Of a stretch of DNA of 48,050 bases, positions 22,948 to 33,297 are shown piece by piece; the stretch's first letter is position 1; each line of letters begins with the position of its first letter. The position numbers were made by a program, and so were the translations under genes. A model generated the notes under the pieces. The model was not told the origin of the DNA. It did no database searches and saw only the letters and a program-made list of their open reading frames with translations. The DNA comes from Nostoc sp. FACHB-152 (lineage in GTDB: Bacteria > Cyanobacteriota > Cyanobacteriia > Cyanobacteriales > Nostocaceae): assembly GCF_014697475.1 (NCBI RefSeq), contig NZ_JACJRV010000054.1:1-48050 (forward strand). The letters run 5' to 3'.

Positions 22948-24306
22948 ATGAGTAATGTATCTCGCGTATCTCAAGCCTCTGGTTCTCGATTACGGTTACT
23001 TGTTCTGAGTAATGGTCATGGAGAAGATATAATTGCAGTCCGAATTTTGCAAGCACTACAACAACAATCAAACCCACCAGAAATTTTTGCTTTGCCTCTG
23101 GTGGGTGAAGGACACGCTTATCAACAGTTAGGTATTCCCTTGATTGGTTCAGTACGCACTATGCCTTCTGGTGGCTTTGTATATATGGATGGCCGTCAAC
23201 TAGTGAGGGATGTGCGCGGCGGTTTGGTACAGCTGACTATCAGCCAAATTCAATCTATGCGGCGTTGGGTGAGTTCGCAAAAAAAATTAGGCAATCAACG
23301 AGCGATTTTAGCTGTGGGCGATATTGTACCTCTGTTGTTTGCGTATTTTAGTGGTGCAAACTATGCTTTTGTAGGCACTGCGAAGTCAGAATACTATGTG
23401 CGAGATGAAACGGGATTATTGCGACGCAAATCAAAATCTGCCCGTTGGGAAAATTTTTCTGGTTCAATTTACCATCCTTGGGAACGCTGGTTAATGAGTA
23501 GTCGCCGTTGTCAGGCGGTGTTTCCTAGAGATAGCTTGACTACAGAGATTCTCAAACAATGGCCGATTCCGGCTGTTGATGTGGGGAATCCGATGATGGA
23601 TGGTTTGTCACCGAGTTTCCCGCGAAATCAATTTTATACTGCTGATTTCCAAAAACAAGAATTAGCAAGACCATTAGTTGTGACGCTTTTACCGGGTTCT
23701 CGTCCTCCAGAGGCTTATGAAAATTGGCAAGTAATTATGGAGGCTGTGTCTGCGTTGCTGGCTAGTTTTCAAGAACGAGATTCAGTAGTGCATACTTCTG
23801 GCAATGTCGTATTTTTAGCTGCGATCGCTCCTAGCTTAGATACCAACCAATTCATCCCAGTTCTTCAAGCCCAAGGATGGCAACCGCACACTCAATCTCC
23901 GATTTCCCTACCTGATCCCAATGTCTTAATTTTTAAGCAACGAAACGCTTATTTGCTGCTTTCTCAACAAGCTTATAACGATTGTTTACATCTGGGAGAT
24001 GTGGCGATCGCAATGGCAGGCACAGCTACTGAACAATTTGCTGGTTTAGGCAAACCTGCGATCGCTATTCCCGGACAGGGGCCACAATACAATCCTGGTT
24101 TTGCAGAAGCCCAAAGCCGCCTTTTAGGAGACTCTCTAATTTTAATTGAGCAGCCAAATAAAGCAGCGAAGGTGATGCGATCGCTACTACAACACCCCGA
24201 CAGATTACAAATCATTGCCGAGAATGGTTTACGGCGTATGGGTAAACCAGGCGCAGCACAGCGCATTGCCGATTGTTTACTAGAAAGGATGAAGTCTGAA
24301 GAATAA
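22948..24306 (+). CDS. Lipid-A-disaccharide synthase-related protein
   Basis: Starting at the ATG at 22948 (MSNVSRV), this gives a 452-residue protein. It belongs to the cyanobacterial and plant family annotated as lipid-A-disaccharide-synthase-related: a GT-B fold with N-terminal VLSNGHGEDIIAVRIL (the NGHGED motif), LVGEGHAY, and C-terminal donor-site segments MAGTATEQFAGLGKPAIAIPGQGPQYN. It probably transfers a sugar, but the true substrate is not known and it is separate from LpxB proper. It lies head-to-head with an Omp85 gene, which hints at an envelope role. Two HIP1 sites lie in its last third. Confidence 0.85.
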   Translation: MSNVSRVSQASGSRLRLLVLSNGHGEDIIAVRILQALQQQSNPPEIFALPLVGEGHAYQQLGIPLIGSVRTMPSGGFVYMDGRQLVRDVRGGLVQLTISQIQSMRRWVSSQKKLGNQRAILAVGDIVPLLFAYFSGANYAFVGTAKSEYYVRDETGLLRRKSKSARWENFSGSIYHPWERWLMSSRRCQAVFPRDSLTTEILKQWPIPAVDVGNPMMDGLSPSFPRNQFYTADFQKQELARPLVVTLLPGSRPPEAYENWQVIMEAVSALLASFQERDSVVHTSGNVVFLAAIAPSLDTNQFIPVLQAQGWQPHTQSPISLPDPNVLIFKQRNAYLLLSQQAYNDCLHLGDVAIAMAGTATEQFAGLGKPAIAIPGQGPQYNPGFAEAQSRLLGDSLILIEQPNKAAKVMRSLLQHPDRLQIIAENGLRRMGKPGAAQRIADCLLERMKSEE

Positions 24307-24388
24307 AGTATGAAATATGAAGTGTCTATTTCAACCTAACCTGTGGGTTTTGCTGTGCAGTACACCCTTCAACCTCCAACCTTCATCC

Positions 24389-25111
24389 TCATGCGACTAA
24401 CCCAGAACGTAAGGCGCGAACAGCAGCTTGAGTACGGTCATCGGCGCACAGTTTGTTTAAGATATTGCGAACGTGGGTTTTAACTGTGCCAACGGTGATG
24501 TATAGTTTCTCAGCAATTTGACCATTGCTGCACCCAGCGACGATTAATTCTAGAATTTCTAATTCCCGTTGGGTTAGGGGATAAGTTTCTAAAACTTGCT
24601 CGTATTCTGTGGCTAATGCTTCGATTTTCACAGTCTTGGGTTTGTCGCTGCCTGCGGCTTCACCAGGTATACCTTGGCGCATTTTGCGTAATACCACATT
24701 AGCGATCGCTGGATCAATCCAAGAGTTACCACCAAAGGTTGCTTGTATCGCTTCTGTTAGCTTGCTGATACTGGTTTCTTTCATGTAATAAGAGTCTGCA
24801 CCTGCGGCAAACGCTGCCAATACCGCATCCTCTGTGTGATCCATTGTCAAAATGAGAATTTTGGTAGCTGACTGCCCAGACTCCGCTTGGTAGCGTCTAA
24901 ACTTACGGGTGAGTTCAATACCATCCATATCTGGCAAGCCAATATCTACCACTGCCACATCCGGCTTTGCCGTTTCTAAAAGTTTCAGTCCTTGAGTGGC
25001 ATTTGCTGCTTCACCAATTACTTTTAAACCGCTATGAGCCTGTAATGCTGCTTTCAGACCCATTCTGGTTAAATCGTGATCCTCAATTAAAATAATGCTT
25101 ATTTCGTTCAT
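24389..25111 (-). CDS. NarL/LuxR-type response regulator
   Basis: A 240-residue regulator starting at the ATG at 25111 (MNEISIILIEDHD). The receiver domain (1-125) has the acidic pair E10/D11, phospho-acceptor D56 in VVDIGLP, T87 region TMDHTED and K109 in YYMKE. The C-terminal LuxR helix-turn-helix (about 175-235) contains LTQRELEILELIVAGCSNGQIAEKL. It resembles cyanobacterial Rre1/Ycf29-type regulators, but that cannot be confirmed by eye. It is convergent with the LpxB-related gene and divergent from the PAS kinase, a likely functional partner by position; the 300-base gap between them would hold both promoters. Confidence 0.85.
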   Translation of the reverse strand: MNEISIILIEDHDLTRMGLKAALQAHSGLKVIGEAANATQGLKLLETAKPDVAVVDIGLPDMDGIELTRKFRRYQAESGQSATKILILTMDHTEDAVLAAFAAGADSYYMKETSISKLTEAIQATFGGNSWIDPAIANVVLRKMRQGIPGEAAGSDKPKTVKIEALATEYEQVLETYPLTQRELEILELIVAGCSNGQIAEKLYITVGTVKTHVRNILNKLCADDRTQAAVRALRSGLVA

Positions 25112-25418
25112 TGCTAACTCACTCTTCTTTAGATTGCGCTTTCTCAATTATGCGCTTTTGTAAGCTACTTTATGTAATTTTCCCAAACCAAAGATAGATG
25201 ATTTTTCAATCAGCTTGCATCCACCGATAGAAGTAGGAATTTCAATTTTTTTTAAATAGGTAGATGTAAAAATCTAGCCGAGGATATATGGCTATTCTAC
25301 AACAAAATATGAAATATTTGTGAAAAATCTTCCTCTAGATCGCTGTTTAATCATTATTTTAGGAGTTGTAACTTATTGTCAAAATTAATCATATTTTAAA
25401 GCTTAAAAGCTGCTAAAA

Positions 25419-27467
25419 ATGAACAAATTACAACAAATTAAAGTTCTACTAAGAGAAACTAAGCCAGATGTAAAAGCTATCTTGAACCCAAGTATTAAAT
25501 TCATCGGATTAATGCAGGCAGATGGCAAGATCTTGGAAATCAATCCGTCAGCTTTAGAATTCAGTCGATTTACTAGCAGCGACACAATTGGTCGTCCACT
25601 ATGGGAAGTTTGGTGGTCAAATGGGTCAAGGCTAACCCAGGCAGAATTACAAACTGCCGTGGCGCGTGCTGCCGCAGGTGAATATATACATTATGTGGAT
25701 TTTTTAGGGACAGGCGATCGCTTACAAACTTTTGCATTTTCGATTAAGCCCATTAGCAACCAACAAGGGAAAGTCATTTTTTTAATTTTAGAAGGTCACA
25801 ACATTCCTGATCGTGAATTTACTATCTCTGGCAGTGTAGAACAGGTAATAGGCAATAGGCAACAGGCAATAGGATATAGCGAACAGTCTCACCAGCAAAA
25901 CCCACTTTTGCCTGTTTCTGGTTCCCTCTTCTCTCCTCAAGCAGAGCAAGCCTTACTTGAAAGTGAAGAAAGGTTCCGTGCTACCTTTGAACAAGTCGCT
26001 GTTGGTTTAGCCCATGTTGGGTTAGATGGGCGTTGGTTACGCGTTAACCAAAAGCTGTGTGAGATATTAGGTTACACCCGTGAAGAGTTGTTAAATCTCA
26101 CATGGGTTGAAATTAGCCATAGTGATGATTTAAGAATTGATTTGCGTAACATTTGTCAACTATTAGCAGGTAAAATTTCTACTTACTCTTTAGAAAAACG
26201 TTATATCCGCAAAGATGGTTTACCTGTTTGGGTAAATTTAACGGTTTCATTACTGCGAGAAACCACAAAAGCATTACCAGAGCCTAAATACTTTATCGCA
26301 GTGATTGAGGATATTACCAAACGCAAACAAGTAGAAGTGAGTATCAGAGAAACGGAAGCTAGATTCCGCATCATGGCAGATACTGCACCTGTGATGATTT
26401 GGATGTCTGACTTAGATAAATTATGTAACTTCTTTAACAAAGGTTGGTTAGAATTTACTGGCCGCACAATGGCACAAGAGCTAGGTAACGGCTGGAGAGA
26501 GGGAGTACATCCAGAAGATTTAGAGCGTTGTATCTATACTTATACATCGTCGTTTGATACGCGATCGCCTTTTGTTATCGAGTATCGGCTGCGGCGATTT
26601 GATGGCGAATATCGCTGGGTTTTAGACAAAGGTTCGCCCAGATTTGCTAGTGATGGTGACTTTGCTGGGTTTATTGGCTCATGTATTGATATTAGCGAGC
26701 GCAAACAAGCAGAACTAGCACTTCAACAACGAGCCGAAGAACTCACCTACTTAAACACCATCCTGACGCAAACTACAGCTATGTTGCAAAAGCGGAATCA
26801 GGAATTAGATCAGTTTGCTTATGTTGCTTCTCATGATTTAAAAGCACCACTCAGAGCAATTGCTAGCCTCTCACAATGGTTAGAAGAAGACCTTGCAGGT
26901 CAACTTTCAAAAGAAAACCAGCATCAATTAGATTTGTTGCGTGGTCGAGTACAACGGATGGAAGGTTTAATTAACGGCTTGCTAGAATACTCGCGCATCG
27001 GGCGTAATCACACAGACCAGTCTTTGGTAAATGTTGGCGATTTACTTCAAGAAGTGATTGATTATTTAGAAGCACCTTTAAGTTTTAGGATTGAGGTGGC
27101 ATCGGAAATGCCTACTTTCATGACTAAGCGAATTCCTCTGCAACAAGTATTCACGAACTTGATTGAAAACGCCATTAAACATCACTCGCACCCTGATGGA
27201 AGAGTAAAAATTTCTGTCAATGAGCAAGGGAAATACTACAAATTTACTGTTGCTGATGATGGCCCTGGTATCCCCGCCCAATATCATCATAAAGTTTTTA
27301 CTATCTTTCAAACTTTAGAAGCTCGCGATCGCAAAGAAGGCACAGGTATCGGTTTGGCGATCGTCAAAAAAATTATAGAAACAGAAGGGGGTACGATAAA
27401 TTTAGATTCAAGCTCAGGAGTTGGCAGTAGTTTTCACTTCACTTGGCCTAAACAATTAGGAGAGTAA
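25419..27467 (+). CDS. PAS-domain sensor histidine kinase
   Basis: A 682-residue soluble kinase. Three PAS domains occupy about 20-125, 185-305 and 310-430; the last two carry PAC endings (FIAVIEDITKRKQ and FIGSCIDISERKQ). A HisKA dimerisation domain follows, with phospho-acceptor H472 in YVASHDLKAPL, then an HATPase domain with N, G1 (DDGPGIP) and G2 (GTGIGLAIVKK) boxes. The linker between PAS1 and PAS2 contains a translated heptamer array (25840-25874). The SHDLKAPL form and downstream neighbour (a single-domain regulator) are typical of cyanobacterial phytochrome-like kinase and Rcp1 pairs, though no chromophore domain is present. The signal is unknown. Confidence 0.9.
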   Translation: MNKLQQIKVLLRETKPDVKAILNPSIKFIGLMQADGKILEINPSALEFSRFTSSDTIGRPLWEVWWSNGSRLTQAELQTAVARAAAGEYIHYVDFLGTGDRLQTFAFSIKPISNQQGKVIFLILEGHNIPDREFTISGSVEQVIGNRQQAIGYSEQSHQQNPLLPVSGSLFSPQAEQALLESEERFRATFEQVAVGLAHVGLDGRWLRVNQKLCEILGYTREELLNLTWVEISHSDDLRIDLRNICQLLAGKISTYSLEKRYIRKDGLPVWVNLTVSLLRETTKALPEPKYFIAVIEDITKRKQVEVSIRETEARFRIMADTAPVMIWMSDLDKLCNFFNKGWLEFTGRTMAQELGNGWREGVHPEDLERCIYTYTSSFDTRSPFVIEYRLRRFDGEYRWVLDKGSPRFASDGDFAGFIGSCIDISERKQAELALQQRAEELTYLNTILTQTTAMLQKRNQELDQFAYVASHDLKAPLRAIASLSQWLEEDLAGQLSKENQHQLDLLRGRVQRMEGLINGLLEYSRIGRNHTDQSLVNVGDLLQEVIDYLEAPLSFRIEVASEMPTFMTKRIPLQQVFTNLIENAIKHHSHPDGRVKISVNEQGKYYKFTVADDGPGIPAQYHHKVFTIFQTLEARDRKEGTGIGLAIVKKIIETEGGTINLDSSSGVGSSFHFTWPKQLGE

Positions 27468-27726
27468 AACTGCTTAAGCTTATGGTACAAAATGTTTATT
27501 GATAACTATCACTAATGACTGAGGACGGGCATTAGTAGGCTCATTTACAATAATGGTGAGCTTAATAAAGTCTTTGCTACTTTATTGCTTAGTTTAGAAG
27601 TGATTATTTAAGTAAGTAATTACTATTTATAAATTAATAATAAGTAATTAGCTGTGAATAATCAACTTTTTTTGATAATTAATTTATATAATTAACTTCA
27701 AAAAACTGAATTAATAAATTTATAAA

Positions 27727-28158
27727 ATGCTGGAAAAACTAATAAATATACTACTAGTGGAGGATGATGAAGTTGATATTATGAATGTCAAACGGGCATT
27801 CAAAAAAGTTAATATTAATAACCCACTTTATTTGGCTAGTAATGGGATAGAAGCTCTAGCAATGTTGCGTAGTAAAAATGGGCAACCCCCACAAGTACCA
27901 ACCCAGCGACGCTTAATCTTATTAGATTTAAATATGCCAAGAATGGGTGGAATTGAATTCCTCCAAGAATTACGTTCTGACCCACAATTGCGGGGAACTC
28001 CTGTAGTGATCATGACGACCTCAAATCAAGACCAAGACAGGGTAGAAGCATACAACTTGAATGTTGCTGGCTATATCCTGAAGCCCGTAACATTTAATAA
28101 TTTTGTCGATATGATGGCAACATTAAATAAATACTGGCTACTGTGCGAAATACCTTAA
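27727..28158 (+). CDS. Rcp1-like single-domain response regulator
   Basis: A 143-residue stand-alone receiver. The acidic pair is E12/D13/D14, phospho-acceptor D67 sits in LILLDLNMP, T97 in MTTSNQDQD, and K119 in YILKPV. The extended loop between beta-2 and alpha-2 (MLRSKNGQPPQVPTQRR) and the length match the Rcp1 class used by phytochrome-type kinases. It has no output domain, so it should pass phosphate on or act by protein contact. It lies 260 bases after the PAS kinase and upstream of two REC-kinase fusions, suggesting a phosphorelay. Confidence 0.88.
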   Translation: MLEKLINILLVEDDEVDIMNVKRAFKKVNINNPLYLASNGIEALAMLRSKNGQPPQVPTQRRLILLDLNMPRMGGIEFLQELRSDPQLRGTPVVIMTTSNQDQDRVEAYNLNVAGYILKPVTFNNFVDMMATLNKYWLLCEIP

Positions 28159-28397
28159 GTTGCCAGACATCTAATAGAATCAGTGTACCAGTATATCAGG
28201 GGAAGAATATAAGAAGGTTGACAGAATTTCCAACTCTGTTTGGGTAAAAAACAGGATATATTAATAATATTAAAATCTGTTAAATTATCAATTGCTCTAT
28301 TCAAAAGTCTATCTAAAATCTAAAATTGTTTAGTTGGATAGTTTGAAACTAGAAATGATATACATCAACACCCATAGGACAGTGAAAAGAAAAGCAG

Positions 28398-29732
28398 ATG
28401 GAAGAGACCTTAAGAATTTTGGTTGTAGACGATGATGACGTAGACCGGATGGCAGTACGTCGTGCCTTGACTCAAGCAGGTGTCAAGATGGAACTGTCAG
28501 AGGCTGGGAATGGTAATGAGGCATTATTAGCTTTAAAAAATACTGCCTATGACTGTATTTTCCTAGATTATCGCTTACCAGATCAGGACGGTTTGACACT
28601 GCTCAACAGACTACGTGCATCAGAAATCAAAGTTCCTTTAGTCGTTCTGACTGCCCAAGGAGATGAACAAATTGCTGTCGAATTGATGAAAGCTGGTGCT
28701 ACAGACTATCTTTCCAAATCTCGTGTATCTTCAGAAACTTTAGGCCAAATTTTACGGAATGCTCTACGGGTATACCGTGCTGAAATGCAAGCTGAAATAG
28801 CACTCCAGCAATTAAAAGAAAGTAATGAGCAATTAATTCGCAAAAACCAAGAATTAGAAAGACAACGGCAACAAATTCAACTACAAAACTTAAAGTTATT
28901 AGAAGCATCCCGCTTAAAATCTCAGTTTTTAGCCACTATGTCTCATGAATTGCGAACACCAATGAATGCCATCATTGGGTTTTCGCAAATATTGTTGCGT
29001 CCCAAATTTGGGCAATTGACAGATCAACAAAAAGATATGGTGGAACGGATTTTAAATAATGGCAAGCACTTACTGATGTTATTAAACGAAGTTCTTGACT
29101 TTTCTAAATTGGAAGCAGGAAGACTAGAGCTAAAAGCCGAACTATTTGATTTAACAACAGTAGTAAATGCTACCGTCGCGGAAATGCATTCTCTGGCAGA
29201 ATCTAAACAGCTTTCATTAGCAGTAGAAGTAGATTTACAAAATCCCTGGATATTTAATGACTCAATGCGTTTGCGGCAAATTTTAGTCAATTTGCTATCA
29301 AATGCGATTAAGTTTACAGAAACAGGTGGTGTCTGGGTAGAAGTTAAAGAACTACCAGAGAGTATGATTGCGATCGCAGTTCGGGATACAGGTATTGGTA
29401 TAGCTCCTAAAGATTCTAAACATATTTTTGAAGCCTTTCGCCAAGTTGATCAAAGTATTACCCGCAAATATCCTGGTACAGGACTGGGCTTGGCAATTAT
29501 CGATTCCTTGGTGCGAATGATGAATGGCACAATCTTTTTAGAGAGTCAGTTGGGAGTTGGTTCTTTGTTCAAAATAGAAATACCACGACACATATCACTC
29601 AAAAAAGGAGCCGGAGAAGTCCCGGCTTTAAACATGGACGGGGAAAATATTTTTTTCTCGGCTCATAACCCTCATCACCCTGCTCCTCAACCCCGCCACG
29701 CTTCAATGAGGCATCCCAATTTAAAACTATAA
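28398..29732 (+). CDS. REC-histidine kinase fusion (receiver first)
   Basis: A 444-residue protein with an N-terminal receiver (1-125; D57 in FLDYRLP), a coiled-coil of about 40 residues rich in Gln/Glu (130-170), HisKA with H183 in TMSHELRTPMNAI, and HATPase (G boxes DTGIGIAP and GTGLGLAIID). The receiver-first order means the kinase is controlled by phosphorylation from another kinase rather than by its own sensor. After the kinase fold ends at about residue 398 there is a 46-residue His/Pro-rich tail unlike other family members, probably encoded by repeat sequence. It is followed by the second fusion gene 23 bases later, so the two form an operon. Confidence 0.88.
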   Translation: MEETLRILVVDDDDVDRMAVRRALTQAGVKMELSEAGNGNEALLALKNTAYDCIFLDYRLPDQDGLTLLNRLRASEIKVPLVVLTAQGDEQIAVELMKAGATDYLSKSRVSSETLGQILRNALRVYRAEMQAEIALQQLKESNEQLIRKNQELERQRQQIQLQNLKLLEASRLKSQFLATMSHELRTPMNAIIGFSQILLRPKFGQLTDQQKDMVERILNNGKHLLMLLNEVLDFSKLEAGRLELKAELFDLTTVVNATVAEMHSLAESKQLSLAVEVDLQNPWIFNDSMRLRQILVNLLSNAIKFTETGGVWVEVKELPESMIAIAVRDTGIGIAPKDSKHIFEAFRQVDQSITRKYPGTGLGLAIIDSLVRMMNGTIFLESQLGVGSLFKIEIPRHISLKKGAGEVPALNMDGENIFFSAHNPHHPAPQPRHASMRHPNLKL

Positions 29733-29755
29733 ATTCTTATTGAAATTGATAAATT

Positions 29756-30883
29756 ATGTCTGTAGTTGAAAACCATAAAAATAACCGGATTTTAGCTGTT
29801 GATGACACTAGAGATAATCTCATTTTGGTTCAAACTATTCTAGAAAGTGAAGACTATGAGATTGATATAGTCTCAGATGGCATCTCAGCTTTGAAGTACG
29901 TTGAAAAAACTCCCCCTAAATTAATTTTGCTGGATGTGATGATGCCTGGGATAGATGGTTATGAAGTCACTCGGCGCATTCGAGCTAACCCGGCTTTCAG
30001 TAAAAACTACATTCCAATTCTGTTAATCACAGCCTTTCATGAATCCAGCGTTGTCGAAGGATTAGATGCTGGTGCTGATGATTTTATTCGCAAACCATTT
30101 GATACAGATGAACTATTAGCGAGAGTGCGATCGCTAATGCGACTCAAGGACAGTTTGGACGAACAGCAAAAAATGGCACGTCAACGGGAAGACTTTGTAT
30201 CACGTCTTACCCACGATTTACGCACACCCTTAGTTGCCGCAGATCGAATGCTGGATTTGTTTCAACAAGAAACATTCTGCAAAATTTCGCCAGAAATGAA
30301 ACAAGCGATTTCTGTCATGATTCGCAGCAATCAAAACTTGATGCAAATGGTCAATACCTTGCTCGAAGTGTATCGCATGGAAGCAGGGAAAAAGACCTTT
30401 AATGATGAAGTGTGCAATTTGCCAGAAATAGTTCAAGAAGTAGTCAGCGAACTCTCACCACTAGCTGACGAGAAGAATATCTATGTAAAAGTTGATACTA
30501 GCAGTTTAGCACACAACCAAAAAGATCCTGGGGTAGTCATGGGCGATGCCCTAGAACTGCGCCGCATATTTAACAACCTCCTGGGTAATGCGATAAAATT
30601 TACCGATACAGGCGGGATTAAAATTAAACTCGAAGAATCAGCCAATTCTACAGGAAAAACTTGGGTCAGCATTGCCATAGAAGATACAGGTTACGGTATC
30701 GCCCCCGAAGACCAAGCAACCATTTTTGAGCGGTTTCGCCAAGGCAGAAATAAACGCTCTGGTAGCGGCTTAGGGCTGCATCTTTCACACAGAATCGCTG
30801 AAGCTCATGGTGGTAATATTACTTTGAAATCTGAACTTGGTAAAGGCAGTGTATTTACAGTCCAGTTACCAAAAAATATGTAA
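29756..30883 (+). CDS. REC-histidine kinase fusion, second copy type
   Basis: A 375-residue protein with receiver (1-125; D60 in LILLDVMMPG, K112 in IRKPFD), a short helix, HisKA with H153 in RLTHDLRTPL, and HATPase (DTGYGIAP; SGSGLGLHLS). The HDLRTPL acceptor and G boxes are complete, so it should be an active kinase. It is 23 bases downstream of the other fusion and differs from it in sequence, so the two are not a recent duplication. Phosphate could flow between the upstream single-domain regulator and these receivers. No sensor or DNA-binding domain is present. Confidence 0.88.
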   Translation: MSVVENHKNNRILAVDDTRDNLILVQTILESEDYEIDIVSDGISALKYVEKTPPKLILLDVMMPGIDGYEVTRRIRANPAFSKNYIPILLITAFHESSVVEGLDAGADDFIRKPFDTDELLARVRSLMRLKDSLDEQQKMARQREDFVSRLTHDLRTPLVAADRMLDLFQQETFCKISPEMKQAISVMIRSNQNLMQMVNTLLEVYRMEAGKKTFNDEVCNLPEIVQEVVSELSPLADEKNIYVKVDTSSLAHNQKDPGVVMGDALELRRIFNNLLGNAIKFTDTGGIKIKLEESANSTGKTWVSIAIEDTGYGIAPEDQATIFERFRQGRNKRSGSGLGLHLSHRIAEAHGGNITLKSELGKGSVFTVQLPKNM

Positions 30884-30931
30884 GGGAATTAGAGGCTGGA
30901 GGCTAGAAATTGCTCCTCTCTGCGGCTCGCT

Positions 30932-31396
30932 TCAATTGCTTGAATCTTGACATAATTCATAGGTTGAATGAGGTTCAAGTTTTCCCAATAATAGACGGCG
31001 AACAACTGCCTCTAAATCATCCAGCAGATATGGTTTGCTGATATAGTCGTTGAACCCTGCTAACAGAATCCGTTCTCGATCCTCTCTAGCGGCTAAAGCA
31101 GTCACAGCCAGCACAGGAATTTTATAAGTTAGTGGATCATGTTTAAGACAACGTACAACATCAATGCCATTAAAAGTAGGTAACAAAATATCTAGGATAA
31201 TTAGGTCTGGCTGATACTCCTTGGCAACCAAGACCGTTGAGAAACTATCTGTTTGGCAGATGAATCTACAGCCAAGTGACTCTAGCGCATAACTCATGAG
31301 CAAAAGATTATCATCGTTATCTTCTACTACCAAAATTAACGGCTGCTGAGAGGTGTGCTGCTTTGCATCGCTGATGAATGAATGTGCTAAATACAT
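30932..31396 (-). CDS. Single-domain response regulator
   Basis: A 154-residue CheY-like receiver with a 17-residue variable N-terminus. The acidic pair is E25/D26, phospho-acceptor D69 sits in LIILDILLP, T97 region VTALAAREDRE, and K120 in YISKPYLLDDLE. The C-terminal tail has no output domain. It is convergent with the second REC-kinase, whose stop is about 50 bases away, across a short AGAGGCT heptamer remnant at 30891-30904. It closes the signalling block and is a natural partner for the kinases, but this is inferred from position only. Confidence 0.85.
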   Translation of the reverse strand: MYLAHSFISDAKQHTSQQPLILVVEDNDDNLLLMSYALESLGCRFICQTDSFSTVLVAKEYQPDLIILDILLPTFNGIDVVRCLKHDPLTYKIPVLAVTALAAREDRERILLAGFNDYISKPYLLDDLEAVVRRLLLGKLEPHSTYELCQDSSN

Positions 31397-32522
<1,126 letters not shown>

Positions 32523-33297
32523 TTATCAATTATTAATAAAATTTGCAGACGTGCTACTTGAAACTTAACTCTTTACTTGCAAATTTTAAAACCCTGCTAC
32601 AGGAAGGTTTTGAGAAATATTAAAAAATGTGCGTGTTGAATTAATCCAACTATTACAAAGAAATTATAAATGTTACGAAAACTTTGCTTTATCTTGAAGA
32701 AAAATTCCCCATTCTCAATTTTAACTTAATTGATATTTACAACCAAAACCAAAAAATTTAACTCAAAACTTCTTAAGAAAGGGACGAATTTCATTATTTA
32801 TGCTACAATGTAGTATAAATAATAGAAAATTAAGACACTGTGCTTAGTATTAAATTTCAATCTGTGGAAAACAGCGTATTTGTACTATATAAAGTCAATT
32901 CTAACCAGTGTTAGAAAAGTTTAATTATTGTAACAAAATAATATATAAAATTATGTAAAGATTCAGGGCTAAAAAAATTGGTACTAGTTTACTTAGCTGC
33001 TATAACAAAGTAGTAAAACCAAATTCATTGTTGGATAATATGAATTATCAGGTTATTGTTAACATAAATAAAAAAGAAAATTTCCTATTCTTTAGAAGCA
33101 GATTAACTAGCCGTCAATAGATATTGCCCACTATATAAGCTACGGTAAGCATCGGTATACAACAAATCTTTTCAGTAACATTAGCCTAAGGATAAAAACT
33201 TTTAGACAAATAGTTTATAGCACAAGAAAACTTTTTCAAATCCCTTATTCTTCACCTCATTGTAGATTTACTTCCAACTGCCGCATAAAGAAAAAAT
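32523..33297. other. Gene-free AT-rich region
   Basis: This 775-base, very AT-rich stretch has no open frame of note, no tRNA and no strong repeat. It includes a second copy of the 12-mer AATGTAGTATAA (32808-32819), similar to a -10 region. I see nothing else that can be named. The promoter of the AAA protein gene at 33298 should be near its 3' end. Confidence 0.5.
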
